Shown here one piece after another: positions 1 to 7,635 of a stretch of DNA of 64,000 nt. The stretch's first letter is position 1, and the number at the start of each line of letters is the position of its first letter. The stretch covers positions 310,001 to 374,000 of the forward strand of contig NZ_BCQT01000006.1 of the NCBI RefSeq assembly GCF_001552215.1. Direction: 5' to 3'. The DNA comes from Actinomadura macra NBRC 14102 (GTDB taxonomy: Bacteria; Actinomycetota; Actinomycetes; Streptosporangiales; Streptosporangiaceae). A program made the position numbers and the translations under genes. Below the pieces are notes generated by a model, which did not search any database, had not been told where the DNA came from, and saw only the letters and a list, made by a program, of their open reading frames with translations.

Positions 1-111
1 GCCGCGCACGCCGACCGCGTGCTGTTCCTGGCCGACGGGATGATCGTGCACGAGCTCGGCGACCCCACCATCGACCGGGTCCACGCCGTGATGCGCCGGA
101 TGGAGGGCTGA
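1..111 (+). CDS. ABC transporter ATP-binding protein, C-terminal end (partial)
   Basis: The frame is open from the first base and reads AAHADRVLFLADGMIV before stopping after a short helical tail. 'A..ADRVL.L.DG.IV' is the usual stretch just after the H-loop of MacB/LolD-type ABC ATPases, so this is the last 36 residues of such a protein. The stop lies 5 bp before the next ATG, an FtsX-type permease, which makes the two almost certainly one operon and one exporter or envelope-remodelling complex. The Walker motifs lie outside the window, so the family call rests on this tail and the neighbour. Confidence 0.75.
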   Translation, partial: AAHADRVLFLADGMIVHELGDPTIDRVHAVMRRMEG

Positions 112-116
112 GCGGC

Positions 117-2702
117 ATGTGGCTCATCGCGCGCCGCTCGTTCACCGACGGCTGGATGCGGCTGACCGCCACGCTGCTGGCGGCCCTGTTCTCGGTCGGC
201 CTGATCGCGGGCTCGTTGCAGTTCACGCTGCGCGCGCAGGAGGCGGTGTCGGGCAGCGACGCCAGCGAGTACGCCGCCACGGACGTCCTCGTGCGCGGCG
301 GGTCGATCGACCCCGACGAGGTCTACGCCGAGCCGGACGGCAGGATCGCGGTGAACCGGGTCGCCGGCCGCCCCGGCGTCGCCGCGGTCTCCGGGGACGC
401 TCTGGTCGACGCGACCGCGAGCGGCGCGGACGGCAAGACGATCGTTCCGCCCGCCGGTGCCCGGACCCGGCTGCGGCCCTGGCCGTCCGACGGCCGCCTC
501 AACGCCTTCCACCTGGAGTCGGGCCGCGCGCCCACGGCGCCGAACGAGGTCGTGGTCACCCGGCATGTGGCCCGCGCCGGGAAGCTGCGCACCGGCGACC
601 CGACGCGGGTGTCGCTGCCCCACGAGGCCCGCGAGATGAGGGTCGTCGGGATCGTCACCGTCCAGGGGCGCAGCGCCGTCGCGAGCGGTGACCTGCTGCT
701 GGCGACGCCCGATACCGTCCGGCAGGTGGCCGGGCTGCCCACCGGGACCTGGCAGGGCCTCTGGGTGAAGGCCGCACCGGGCGTGCCGCCCGCGAGGCTG
801 CGCGACGCACTGTCCCGCGACCTGGGCCGGACCGCCACCGTGCAGACGGCCGAGTCGCTGCGCGGCGCGGAGTCCGCCGCCATCCAGTCCACCGGGGTCT
901 CGATCGGCGGTTCGATCGGGATGCTGTCGTCGGTCGCGGTGTTCGTGGGCCTGTTCGTCGTGGCCAACACCTTCGGCACGCTCGTCCGCCAGCGGACGCG
1001 CCGCCTCGCCCTGCTGAGCGCGATCGGCGCCACCCCCCGCCAGATCAAACGGCTGATCCGGTTCGAGGCGCTCGTCCTCGGCGTCGTCGCCTCGATCGGC
1101 GGGGTGGCCTTCGGCTACCCGGTGTCGGCGCTGCTCACCCGGCTGTTCGCGCAGGACGGCTTCGACATCTCCGCCGCGGACGCGCAGTACGGCTGGGTGG
1201 CGCTCGCCGTCCCCGCCGCCGCCGGCGTCCTGGTCACCCAGCTCGCCGCCTGGCGCGCCGCACGCCGCGCCGCGCGGATCGCGCCGATGCAGGCATTGCG
1301 CGCGGCGAGCACCGACTCCGCGGGCCGCCGCTGGCCCCGGCTGCTCGGCGCCGCGGCGATCTTCGGCTGTGCCGCGATGTTCTACGGCCTGACCTTCGCG
1401 ATCAAGTCCGAGGAGCGGCCCGGCCCCGACCTCACCGTCGGCGTCGCCATCATGATCCTGATGGGCTCGATGACCGCCGTGGCGGGGCTGGCCGTCCTCG
1501 CCCCGTTCTTCGTCGGCCCGCTCGGCGGCCTCGTCGGCCGGATCGGGATGGCGGTCAGCGGCGAGTCCGGACGGCTCGCCCGCGCCACCATCACCCGCAG
1601 CCCGCGCCGCGTCTCCTCCGCCGCCTCGTCCCTGATGCTGGGCGTCGCGCTGGTCAGCACGACCGCGCTGATGGTGCTGTCGGTGGACGCGCGTTTCGCG
1701 GAGGCCGGCGGCCAGGTGATGCGCGCCGAGCACGCCGTCGCCGCGACCGGCAAGACCGCCGACGGTCCCGCCCCGCTCCCCCGGGACGTGGCGGCCCGCG
1801 CCGCCCGCGCGCCCGGCGTCTCCCATTCCGTGGCGCTCACCACGACGTCGGCCAAGCTCGTCGACCCGCCGCCGCGGCCACCGTCGCCGGAGGAGGCGCC
1901 GGAGCCGGTGTACCTCACCGTGACCGGCGCCGACCAGGCGGCGCTGCCGTCCGTCCTCGCGCTCGGCGGACGGCTGCGGCCCCTCGGCCCCGGCCAGATC
2001 GCCGTCACGTCCGGTGTGATGAAGGCGAACAAGCTGAAAACAGGCCAGCGGATCGTCGTGCGCGCCGCCCGGGGCAAGATCGCGCTGACGGTCGCCGACA
2101 CCTACCACGACCCGTCCCATCTGTTCGCCGACGAGGCCCTGGTGTCCCCCGCCACCATGGAGCGCCTGGACCCGAACGCCGCCACGCAGGCGGTCCTCGT
2201 CCGAGGCGGCGGCACGGACGCCATCGCCCGTGCGGTCGCCGGCGTCCCCGGCATCGAGGTCATGGACAAGCCCGGCTACGTGAAGACCGCGGCCGGCGCG
2301 ATGACCAAGGGCATGCGGGTCATCTACGGCTTCATCGGCATGGCGCTCGTCCTCGCCCTGTTCGGGATGGCCACCACCGTCTCGATGAGCGTCGCCGAGC
2401 GGACCCGGGAGTTCGGGCTGCTCGGCGCGGTCGGCGCGACGATGGCGCAGGTCCGCTCGATCGTCCGCTGGGAGGCCGCCACGGTCGTGCTGCTCGGCGG
2501 CCTGCTCGGCATCGGCACCGCGTTCGGCACCGTCGCCCTCATGCGGGCGGCCACCAACAGCTCGTTCCTGAGCCCCGGCGCTCCCTGGTGGCTGTTCGTC
2601 CTGATCGTCGCGGGCGCCGCCCTGGTGACCTTCGCCACCTCCGCCCTCCCCGCCCGCCGAGCCGCCGCCGTCCCCGTCCTCGACGCGACGAAAACCGACT
2701 AG
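117..2702 (+). CDS. FtsX-like ABC transporter permease
   Basis: This 861-residue protein has the two-FtsX-domain layout of large actinobacterial MacB-like permeases. A TM segment at about 16-38 is followed by an extracytoplasmic domain to about 265, a first FtsX core at about 270-400 (including 'LALLSAIGATPRQIKRLIRFEA'), further membrane segments, a second extracytoplasmic domain at about 555-730, and a second FtsX core at about 735-855 ('EFGLLGAVGATMAQVRSIVRWE'). The ATP-coupling signature 'L.AIGA' thus occurs twice. GGAGGG at 102-107 serves the ATG. With the preceding ATPase it likely moves lipid or lipoprotein substrates or acts mechanically at the envelope; the substrate is unknown. Confidence 0.9.
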   Translation: MWLIARRSFTDGWMRLTATLLAALFSVGLIAGSLQFTLRAQEAVSGSDASEYAATDVLVRGGSIDPDEVYAEPDGRIAVNRVAGRPGVAAVSGDALVDATASGADGKTIVPPAGARTRLRPWPSDGRLNAFHLESGRAPTAPNEVVVTRHVARAGKLRTGDPTRVSLPHEAREMRVVGIVTVQGRSAVASGDLLLATPDTVRQVAGLPTGTWQGLWVKAAPGVPPARLRDALSRDLGRTATVQTAESLRGAESAAIQSTGVSIGGSIGMLSSVAVFVGLFVVANTFGTLVRQRTRRLALLSAIGATPRQIKRLIRFEALVLGVVASIGGVAFGYPVSALLTRLFAQDGFDISAADAQYGWVALAVPAAAGVLVTQLAAWRAARRAARIAPMQALRAASTDSAGRRWPRLLGAAAIFGCAAMFYGLTFAIKSEERPGPDLTVGVAIMILMGSMTAVAGLAVLAPFFVGPLGGLVGRIGMAVSGESGRLARATITRSPRRVSSAASSLMLGVALVSTTALMVLSVDARFAEAGGQVMRAEHAVAATGKTADGPAPLPRDVAARAARAPGVSHSVALTTTSAKLVDPPPRPPSPEEAPEPVYLTVTGADQAALPSVLALGGRLRPLGPGQIAVTSGVMKANKLKTGQRIVVRAARGKIALTVADTYHDPSHLFADEALVSPATMERLDPNAATQAVLVRGGGTDAIARAVAGVPGIEVMDKPGYVKTAAGAMTKGMRVIYGFIGMALVLALFGMATTVSMSVAERTREFGLLGAVGATMAQVRSIVRWEAATVVLLGGLLGIGTAFGTVALMRAATNSSFLSPGAPWWLFVLIVAGAALVTFATSALPARRAAAVPVLDATKTD

Positions 2703-2711
2703 GTGTCCTGG

Positions 2712-3287
2712 TCAGCGGTAGGCGCCGCGGCGGTGGCAGCCGGTCAGGTGGTCGTCCACCAGGCCGCACGCCTGCATGAGGGCGTAGGCGGTGGTGGGGC
2801 CGACGAAGCGGAAGCCGTGCCGCTTCAGCTCCTTGGCCAGGGCCTTGGAGCCCTCGGTGGTGGCGGGGACGTCGTCCATGTCGGCGTGGCCGGGGGCCTC
2901 CGGGTCGGCGTAGCGCCAGATGGTGGCTGCCAGGCCACCGGGGATGTCGAGGGCGGCGCGGGCGTTGCCGATCGCCGCGTCGATCTTCGCGCGGTTCCGG
3001 ACGATCCCGGCGTCGTTCATCAGCCGCTCGACGTCACCGGGACCGAACGCGGCGACCTTCGCGGGGTCGAAGCCGGAGAACGCGGCGCGGAACGCCTCGC
3101 GTTTGCGCAGGATCGTCAGCCACGACAGCCCCGACTGGAACGCCTCCAGGCAGAGCTTCTCGTACAGGCCCTCGTCGTCGCGGACGGGACGGCCCCATTC
3201 CTCATCGTGGTAGGCGACGTAGTCGGGGGCCGACAACCCCCACGGGCAGCGGGCCAGCCCGTCCTCGCCGCGGATCGCGGTGCTCAT
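2712..3287 (-). CDS. tag: DNA-3-methyladenine glycosylase I
   Basis: This is a 191-residue TagI glycosylase, which excises 3-methyladenine from alkylated DNA to start base-excision repair. Visible family features are 'RCPWG' and 'YHDEEWGRPVRDD' near the N-terminus, 'LEAFQSGLSW' with its catalytic-pocket Glu, 'IVRNRAKIDAAIGNA', and the C-terminal 'DDHLTGC'. Cys14 and His27 plus the C-terminal His and Cys match the zinc-binding set of the family. It ends 9 bp from the convergent permease gene. Its neighbour at 3737-4186 is a DivIVA-like protein, the same pairing as Rv1209-tagA in mycobacteria (recalled synteny). Confidence 0.95.
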   Translation of the reverse strand: MSTAIRGEDGLARCPWGLSAPDYVAYHDEEWGRPVRDDEGLYEKLCLEAFQSGLSWLTILRKREAFRAAFSGFDPAKVAAFGPGDVERLMNDAGIVRNRAKIDAAIGNARAALDIPGGLAATIWRYADPEAPGHADMDDVPATTEGSKALAKELKRHGFRFVGPTTAYALMQACGLVDDHLTGCHRRGAYR

Positions 3288-3302
3288 CCGACCCGTTCTA
3301 CC

Positions 3303-3740
3303 TCATGGTCCCGACAAAGCCGACAGTGCGGCCAGGCGGCGGAGCCCGATGCCCATGAACGCGCGGACGATCGGGCCCGCGACGAGCCAGCCCGCGCGGC
3401 CGAGCGGCCCGAGCGGCAGGTCGACGCGCTCCGCCCACACGATGCGGCTGCCCTCACCGTCGGGGGTCACCCGGAACCAGGCTTCGCCGCGCACGATCCG
3501 GCCGGTGTGCCGGACGGCGACGCGCCGGCCGGGACGCCAGTCGGTGATGACCATCGTGTCGAGGAATCCGACGGGCCCGACACCGGTCCAGGCGCGAAGC
3601 TCGGCCCCCTCCTCCCGGCCGCCTTCGGCGCTGGTGAAGGGCATCCATTCGGCGTGCCTCGGCCAGTCGGTCAGGACCGCGAAGAGGCGTTCCGGCGGGG
3701 CGTCCGAGACGGCCTCCGCGTGGACGGCCACCACGCTCAC
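3303..3740 (-). CDS. SRPBCC (START-like) family protein
   Basis: A 145-residue polyketide-cyclase/SRPBCC-type protein. It opens with a strand followed by 'VSDAPPERLFAVLTDWPRHAEWMPFT', the usual first strand and helix of the helix-grip fold, and continues with alternating strands ('GVGPVGFLDTMVITDW..GRRVAVRHTG') and a long C-terminal helix. Such proteins bind a small hydrophobic ligand in a central cavity, and no specific ligand can be inferred. The ATG overlaps the stop of the upstream DivIVA-like gene by 4 bp (ATGA), so the two are translationally coupled. Confidence 0.85.
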   Translation of the reverse strand: MSVVAVHAEAVSDAPPERLFAVLTDWPRHAEWMPFTSAEGGREEGAELRAWTGVGPVGFLDTMVITDWRPGRRVAVRHTGRIVRGEAWFRVTPDGEGSRIVWAERVDLPLGPLGRAGWLVAGPIVRAFMGIGLRRLAALSALSGP

Positions 3741-4186
3741 GAGCGCTCCTCCCCCACCGGCTCTTCCTTCGGGTCGTCGAGCGGGCCGTCCCGCGGGGGC
3801 GCGCCGGGCTCCCGAAATATCGGGGTGCCGTTCGCGACGGCCTGCTCCTGGATGCCGTGCAGGGCCCCGATGGGCCCGTCGGGCTCGCCGAGTCGGCGGC
3901 GTAGGTCGTCCACCTGCCGTTCCAGGACGGCGAGGCGGTCATCCCGCTCAGTGATCGCGCCCGCGAGCCGCCGCAGCGCCTCGTCGGTCACGGGGACCTG
4001 GTAGCCCCAGAGGCCGCGCGGCAGGCGCAGGAACGTGACCTCCGGCCCGGTGAGGCGCCGGCCCTCGGGCAGCGGGAGCGGCGGGTGGTCGGGATGGGTC
4101 TCGGCCAACTCGCCGCCCCTGCCCATGGCGAGGACGACGACGGCTCCCAGCACGGCCAGGCCGGCCAGGATGAAGACCACGACCAC
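3737..4186 (-). CDS. Membrane-anchored DivIVA-like protein (Rv1209-like)
   Basis: The chosen GTG start gives 149 residues. It is preceded by GGAG at 4193-4196 (6 nt spacing), whereas an upstream in-frame start at 4264 has no ribosome site. One N-terminal TM segment (residues about 1-20, rich in Val/Leu) is followed by 'FLRLPRGLWGYQVPVTDEALRRLA', which resembles the DivIVA lipid-binding motif around the GY pair, then a coiled-coil-prone stretch ('ERDDRLAVLERQVDDLRRRLGE') and a Pro/Glu-rich tail. Position next to tag fits Rv1209, a DivIVA-domain protein of unknown role. Involvement in cell-envelope growth or division is inference. Confidence 0.75.
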   Translation of the reverse strand: MVVVFILAGLAVLGAVVVLAMGRGGELAETHPDHPPLPLPEGRRLTGPEVTFLRLPRGLWGYQVPVTDEALRRLAGAITERDDRLAVLERQVDDLRRRLGEPDGPIGALHGIQEQAVANGTPIFREPGAPPRDGPLDDPKEEPVGEERS

Positions 4187-4252
4187 GTTGCACTCCGATC
4201 TGTCACCGTCTCCCAACGTCTGCGCATCACCGATCGTGCCACGCTTGGCGGC

Positions 4253-4570
4253 ATGGGGTTGCATGAGCAGTGGGTCCTGCCGCCTGGCGCGCCCGTCCCG
4301 CAGGGGGTCGCGGACGCCGGGACGGCACCGACGGCGGCACGCGTGGCGGAGCTGGCCGCGGCGGGTGGCGCGGTCCTCGTCACGCTGGTGTCGGACGCGC
4401 CGGAGCCCGATCCGGGCCTGCTGGCGGCGGTGTCGGTCTACGCCTGGCTCGGGGCGACGGCGTTTCGCGTGCCGGAGCCGCAGGCGGACGGGGTGCGGCA
4501 GGTCCTCGACATGGTCGCCTCCATCCAGGGCGCCCGCCCGCCGTCGGTCACCCGCCGCGGACTTGCGTGA
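4253..4570 (+). CDS. Small dihydropteroate-synthase-like C-terminal domain protein
   Basis: A 105-residue protein whose end, 'YAWLGATAFRVPE...VRQVLDMVASIQGARPP', closely resembles the last barrel strand and helix of actinobacterial dihydropteroate synthases of the FolP2 type. The pterin- and pABA-binding N-terminal loops are absent, so it cannot be a complete synthase. Family knowledge: folP2 lies two genes from tag in mycobacteria, and this protein sits in the same place. It is transcribed away from the DivIVA-like gene and their starts are only 66 bp apart. It may be a regulatory remnant or a repurposed fragment; the function is unknown. Confidence 0.6.
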   Translation: MGLHEQWVLPPGAPVPQGVADAGTAPTAARVAELAAAGGAVLVTLVSDAPEPDPGLLAAVSVYAWLGATAFRVPEPQADGVRQVLDMVASIQGARPPSVTRRGLA

Positions 4571-4579
4571 CCTCGCGAT

Positions 4580-4623
4580 CGCTTCGGGTGAGATTCGCCA
4601 CCGGCTTCACCTCACCCGAAGCG
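4580..4623. terminator. Bidirectional hairpin terminator
   Basis: A perfect 13-bp inverted repeat (CGCTTCGGGTGAG / CTCACCCGAAGCG) with an 18-nt loop lies between the convergent ends of the DHPS-like gene (4570) and phoX (4649), where a shared terminator is expected. Confidence 0.75.
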
Positions 4624-4648
4624 GGTAACGCGCTCGGGGTCGCGGAAC

Positions 4649-5965
4649 TCAACCGCGCAGCTTGTGCCAGGGGCCGGTGATCGCGAAGGTCGCGCCGGGG
4701 TCGGACTGCCGGTTGGCGAACAGGATGTTCCCGTCCGGGGAGAACGTGACGCCGGTGAACTCGCTGTCGTTGAGGGCGTTGCGGGCCATCGCGAACGGCT
4801 GGTTCTTCTTGGTGGTGCCGATGAGGTACTGCTCGCCGTCGCCGTCCTCGGCGAGGATCACGCCGCCGCCGTACGGGGAGACGGTGATGTTGTCCGGGCC
4901 GTCGAAGCGACCGCCCGGCTTGAAGATGAGCTGGAGCTCGATCTCGTTCTTGTTCGGGTCGTAGGTCCAGACCTGCCCGGCGTGGTCGGCGGCGGCGCCG
5001 GAGGACTTGTGCGAGTAGCTACAGACGAAGTACGCCTTGCCGTGCCCCCACCAGGCGCCTTCGAGCTTCTGGCTGCGAGTGATGGTGTCGAACTGCTTGC
5101 GGACGGAGGTCTGCTTGGCCGACGGGTCGGGGACCGCGGTCCAGCGGGCGTGCAGCTTCGTCCCGGGCTCCTGGACGGCCGACAGGTCCGGGACGCCGCG
5201 GATGTTCAGCGCCTCCAGGCGGCCGCCCTGAAGGTAGGCGTGGTAGTCGCCGCGGTGCGCGCGGGGGCGGAACCGGTAGAACAGCCCGAACGGGCCGGCG
5301 GCGTCCTCGGTGAGGTAGGCGGTGAGCGTGTGCGGGTCGACGGCGACGGCCTCGTGGGCGAAGCGGCCGAGTCCGGTCAGCGGGATCGGCTTGGTCTCCT
5401 TGCCGTGCGGGTCGACCTCGAACACCCAGCCGTGGCTCTTGGTCTGGCCGGTGAATCCCTCGGTCTCCTCGCAGGTCAGCCAGGTGCCCCAGGGGGTGCG
5501 GCCGCCCGCGCAGTTGGTGGCGGTCCCGGCGAGGCTGACGTACTGCGACAGCAGGGTCCCGTCGCGGTCGACCTCCAGGGTGGTGGTGCCGCCGTTGGCC
5601 GCCGGGTCGTAGGTCCACTCGGGGCGGCCGACGGCGCGGGTGCCGTTGTTGCTCTGCTCGTGGTTGCGGACGAGCCGGGTGCGGTGCGGCTTGCTGCCCG
5701 GGAACGTCGCCGTCCCGTCGTGGTGACCGGGGACGACGACCCCCTCGGAGATGGGCTCGCCCTCCACCGACAGCGTCTTGTACGAGAAGCCCTTGGGCAG
5801 GTCCAGCACGCCCTTCGGGTCGGGGATCAGCGGGCCGTAGCCGTACGCCTCACCGACATCGGCGCCCGCGGAGGTCTGGAAGATCGAGTCGAGGCTTCCG
5901 GCTAGGGCGATGGACAGCGCGCCGGCGGCGCCACCCTTCACTACTCCGCGACGGGACACGGACAT
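4649..5965 (-). CDS. phoX: PhoX-family secreted alkaline phosphatase (DUF839)
   Basis: The 438-residue product opens with a twin-arginine signal ('SVSRRGVVKGGAAGALSIALAG'). A five-bladed propeller-type PhoX/DUF839 domain follows, with 'LVRNHEQ', 'GRTPWGTWLTCEE', 'GRFAHEAVAVDP', 'AYLTEDA', 'WWGHGKAYFV' and 'PDNITVSPYGG..LAEDGDGEQY'. The acidic 'NHEQ', 'CEE', 'FAHEA' and 'TED' motifs are the calcium/iron ligands of the family. Calcium-dependent PhoX enzymes release phosphate from organic esters outside the cell. The ATG at 5965 has GGAG 5 nt upstream; an in-frame GTG 6 nt earlier overlaps that site and is rejected. PHO-box-like repeats lie upstream (6011-6047). Confidence 0.9.
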   Translation of the reverse strand: MSVSRRGVVKGGAAGALSIALAGSLDSIFQTSAGADVGEAYGYGPLIPDPKGVLDLPKGFSYKTLSVEGEPISEGVVVPGHHDGTATFPGSKPHRTRLVRNHEQSNNGTRAVGRPEWTYDPAANGGTTTLEVDRDGTLLSQYVSLAGTATNCAGGRTPWGTWLTCEETEGFTGQTKSHGWVFEVDPHGKETKPIPLTGLGRFAHEAVAVDPHTLTAYLTEDAAGPFGLFYRFRPRAHRGDYHAYLQGGRLEALNIRGVPDLSAVQEPGTKLHARWTAVPDPSAKQTSVRKQFDTITRSQKLEGAWWGHGKAYFVCSYSHKSSGAAADHAGQVWTYDPNKNEIELQLIFKPGGRFDGPDNITVSPYGGGVILAEDGDGEQYLIGTTKKNQPFAMARNALNDSEFTGVTFSPDGNILFANRQSDPGATFAITGPWHKLRG

Positions 5966-6010
5966 GGGCACTCCTTCTCACGTGATGGGATCACGCGGGA
6001 GCCTTGTCGG

Positions 6011-6047
6011 CACTCCTGAACCGAGGATGAACGAACACCTGACGAAC
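6011..6047 (-). promoter_or_regulatory. Candidate PHO box upstream of phoX
   Basis: On the minus strand the 11-mers GTTCATCCTCG (6032-6022) and GTTCAGGAGTG (6021-6011) are adjacent, and GTTCGTCAGGT plus one extra GTTC lie immediately upstream (6047-6033). Tandem 11-bp units starting GTTCA are the known form of the Streptomyces PhoP operator. Their position 46 bp before the phoX start fits phosphate-starvation control. Confidence 0.55.
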
Positions 6048-6108
6048 GGCAAACCCCCAGGACAATCTTGCTTTTCGGGGTCCTGGGGGCCACCTGTGGA
6101 CATCCTGG

Positions 6109-6164
6109 GACCACCCGGCCCCGCTCCTGGCGGTCGGGTGGTCACGAAGGGCGCGTCAGCGCCC
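6109..6164 (-). terminator. Double hairpin downstream of LOG gene pair
   Basis: Two inverted repeats follow the stop at 6167 on the minus strand. GGGCGC-GTCA-GCGCCC spans 6149-6164, and GACCACCCG / CGGGTGGTC spans 6109-6143 with a 17-nt loop. They probably end transcription of the two LOG genes. Confidence 0.5.
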
Positions 6165-6166
6165 CG

Positions 6167-6790
6167 TCACAGCTCGGCCTCCGCGTAGTCCTCGGGGGTG
6201 GCCTCGATCCGCGGCTGGGATCGTTCCAGGAGATCGAACGCCTCGTCGACATTGCTCGTCCAGCCGATGGCGTCGAAGATCTTCGGGCGGGCGAAGCCCT
6301 GATCCGCGAGGCCGATCATCAGCTCGCGGAGCGGGTCGTACACGCCGGTCGGGTCGAGGATCACGACGGCCTTGCGGTGCATGCCGAGGACGCGTGCCGT
6401 CCAGATCTCGAACAGTTCCTCCAGCGTGCCGATCCCGCCGGGCAGGACGAGGAAGGCGTCGCTGCGCCGGTCCATCTCGCCCTTGCGGGCGCGCATGTCG
6501 GGGGTGACGATCAGCTCGTCGTTGTCCTCGTCGGAGATCTCGACGCTGACGAGGCCCTCGGGGATCACCCCGACCGTCCGGGCGCCGCCGGCCCGCGCGG
6601 CGCGGGCGACGGCGCCCATGCACGACACCTGGGCGCCGCCGCTGACGAGGCTGTGCCCGCGCCGCGCCAGCTCCGCACCGACCTCGGCGGCGAGGTCCAG
6701 ATACGCCTTGTCGATTTTGCTGCTGGACGCGCAGAAGACGCACACAGCGAGCCCGGGGGGTACAGGGGGTACGGAGGGGCCGTCCGGCAT
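6167..6790 (-). CDS. LOG-family nucleoside 5'-monophosphate phosphoribohydrolase (first)
   Basis: A 207-residue TIGR00730/LOG protein. A Rossmann-like core begins 'LAVCVFCASSSKIDKAY' and 'LVSGGAQVSCMGAVARAA', with the signature 'LPGGIGTLEELFEIWTARVLG' at about 120-140. The motif PGGxGTxxE carries the Glu used to hydrolyse cytokinin-type riboside monophosphates, releasing the base. The ATG overlaps the stop of the upstream LOG gene by one base (TGATG), so both are co-translated. An Rv1205-like LOG is known near tag and dapE in mycobacteria, which agrees with this context. The natural substrate here is unknown. Confidence 0.85.
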   Translation of the reverse strand: MPDGPSVPPVPPGLAVCVFCASSSKIDKAYLDLAAEVGAELARRGHSLVSGGAQVSCMGAVARAARAGGARTVGVIPEGLVSVEISDEDNDELIVTPDMRARKGEMDRRSDAFLVLPGGIGTLEELFEIWTARVLGMHRKAVVILDPTGVYDPLRELMIGLADQGFARPKIFDAIGWTSNVDEAFDLLERSQPRIEATPEDYAEAEL

Positions 6791-7590
6791 CAGGTGCCCT
6801 CCGCGGTGGCGGCCTCGATCGCTGCCGCCTCCTCCTGCATGAGGCGCTCGGCCTTGATGTGGGCGTCCCTGACGACCTGGACGACCTCGTCCGGGTCGTC
6901 GGTGAGGTGCACGAGGTCCAGGTCCCCCGGGGAGATCTTGCCCGAGGGGAGCATGACCTTGCGGACCCAGTCGAGCAGGCCGCCCCAGAACTCGGTGCCG
7001 ACGAGCACGATCGGGAACCGGGTGATCTTCTTGGTCTGGACGAGGGTGATCGCCTCGAACAGCTCGTCCAGCGTCCCGAACCCACCGGGCAGCACCACGA
7101 ACGCCTGGGAGTACTTGACGAACATCGTCTTACGGACGAAGAAGTAACGAAACTCCAGCCCGATGTCCAGGTAGTCGTTCAGCTTCTGCTCGAACGGCAG
7201 CTCGATACCGAGCCCGACCGACATGCCGCCGTTCTCGTCGCAGCCCTTGTTGGCCGCCTCCATGATCCCCGGCCCGCCACCGGTGATCACGGCGTACCCG
7301 GCGTCGTGCAGCCGGGCACCGATGTCGATGGCGAGCTCGTACTCCTGCGAGCCCGGCTTGGTGCGGGCGCTGCCGAACACGCTGACGGCCTTCGGCAGCT
7401 CGGCGAGCAGGCCGAACCCCTCGACGAACTCCGCCTGGATCCGCAGCACGCGCCAGGGGTCGGCGTGCAGCCAGTCGGGCGTTCCGCGGCTGTCCAGCAA
7501 CCGCTGGTCGGTGGTCGTCTGCGGGACGGCACGGCCGCGCAACATGGCCGGCCCCTGCCGTCGCGTACGGGGGTTCACTTCGGAAGTCAT
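6790..7590 (-). CDS. LOG-family protein (second, longer form)
   Basis: The ATG at 7590 gives 266 residues; a TTG six codons earlier is possible but has no ribosome site. An N-terminal extension of about 70 residues ('DQRLLDSRGTPDWLHADPWRVLRIQAEFVEGF') precedes the LOG core 'AVSVFGSARTKPGSQEY', 'AVITGGGPGIMEAANKG' and the signature 'LPGGFGTLDELFEAITLVQT'. The PGGxGTxxE catalytic motif is intact. The extension separates it from the downstream 207-residue paralogue, so the two are distinct subfamilies rather than a recent duplication. The likely activity is a nucleotide phosphoribohydrolase. Confidence 0.85.
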   Translation of the reverse strand: MTSEVNPRTRRQGPAMLRGRAVPQTTTDQRLLDSRGTPDWLHADPWRVLRIQAEFVEGFGLLAELPKAVSVFGSARTKPGSQEYELAIDIGARLHDAGYAVITGGGPGIMEAANKGCDENGGMSVGLGIELPFEQKLNDYLDIGLEFRYFFVRKTMFVKYSQAFVVLPGGFGTLDELFEAITLVQTKKITRFPIVLVGTEFWGGLLDWVRKVMLPSGKISPGDLDLVHLTDDPDEVVQVVRDAHIKAERLMQEEAAAIEAATAEGT

Positions 7591-7635
7591 GAGCTCAACG
7601 GTAGCCAAGCGCCCGCCCCCTCACCTGCCGAACCA

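Noticed and set aside
6167..7590. Recent tandem duplication of LOG genes.
   Set aside because: The two proteins differ in length, N-terminal extension and most positions outside the PGGxGT motif, so they are old, distinct subfamilies.
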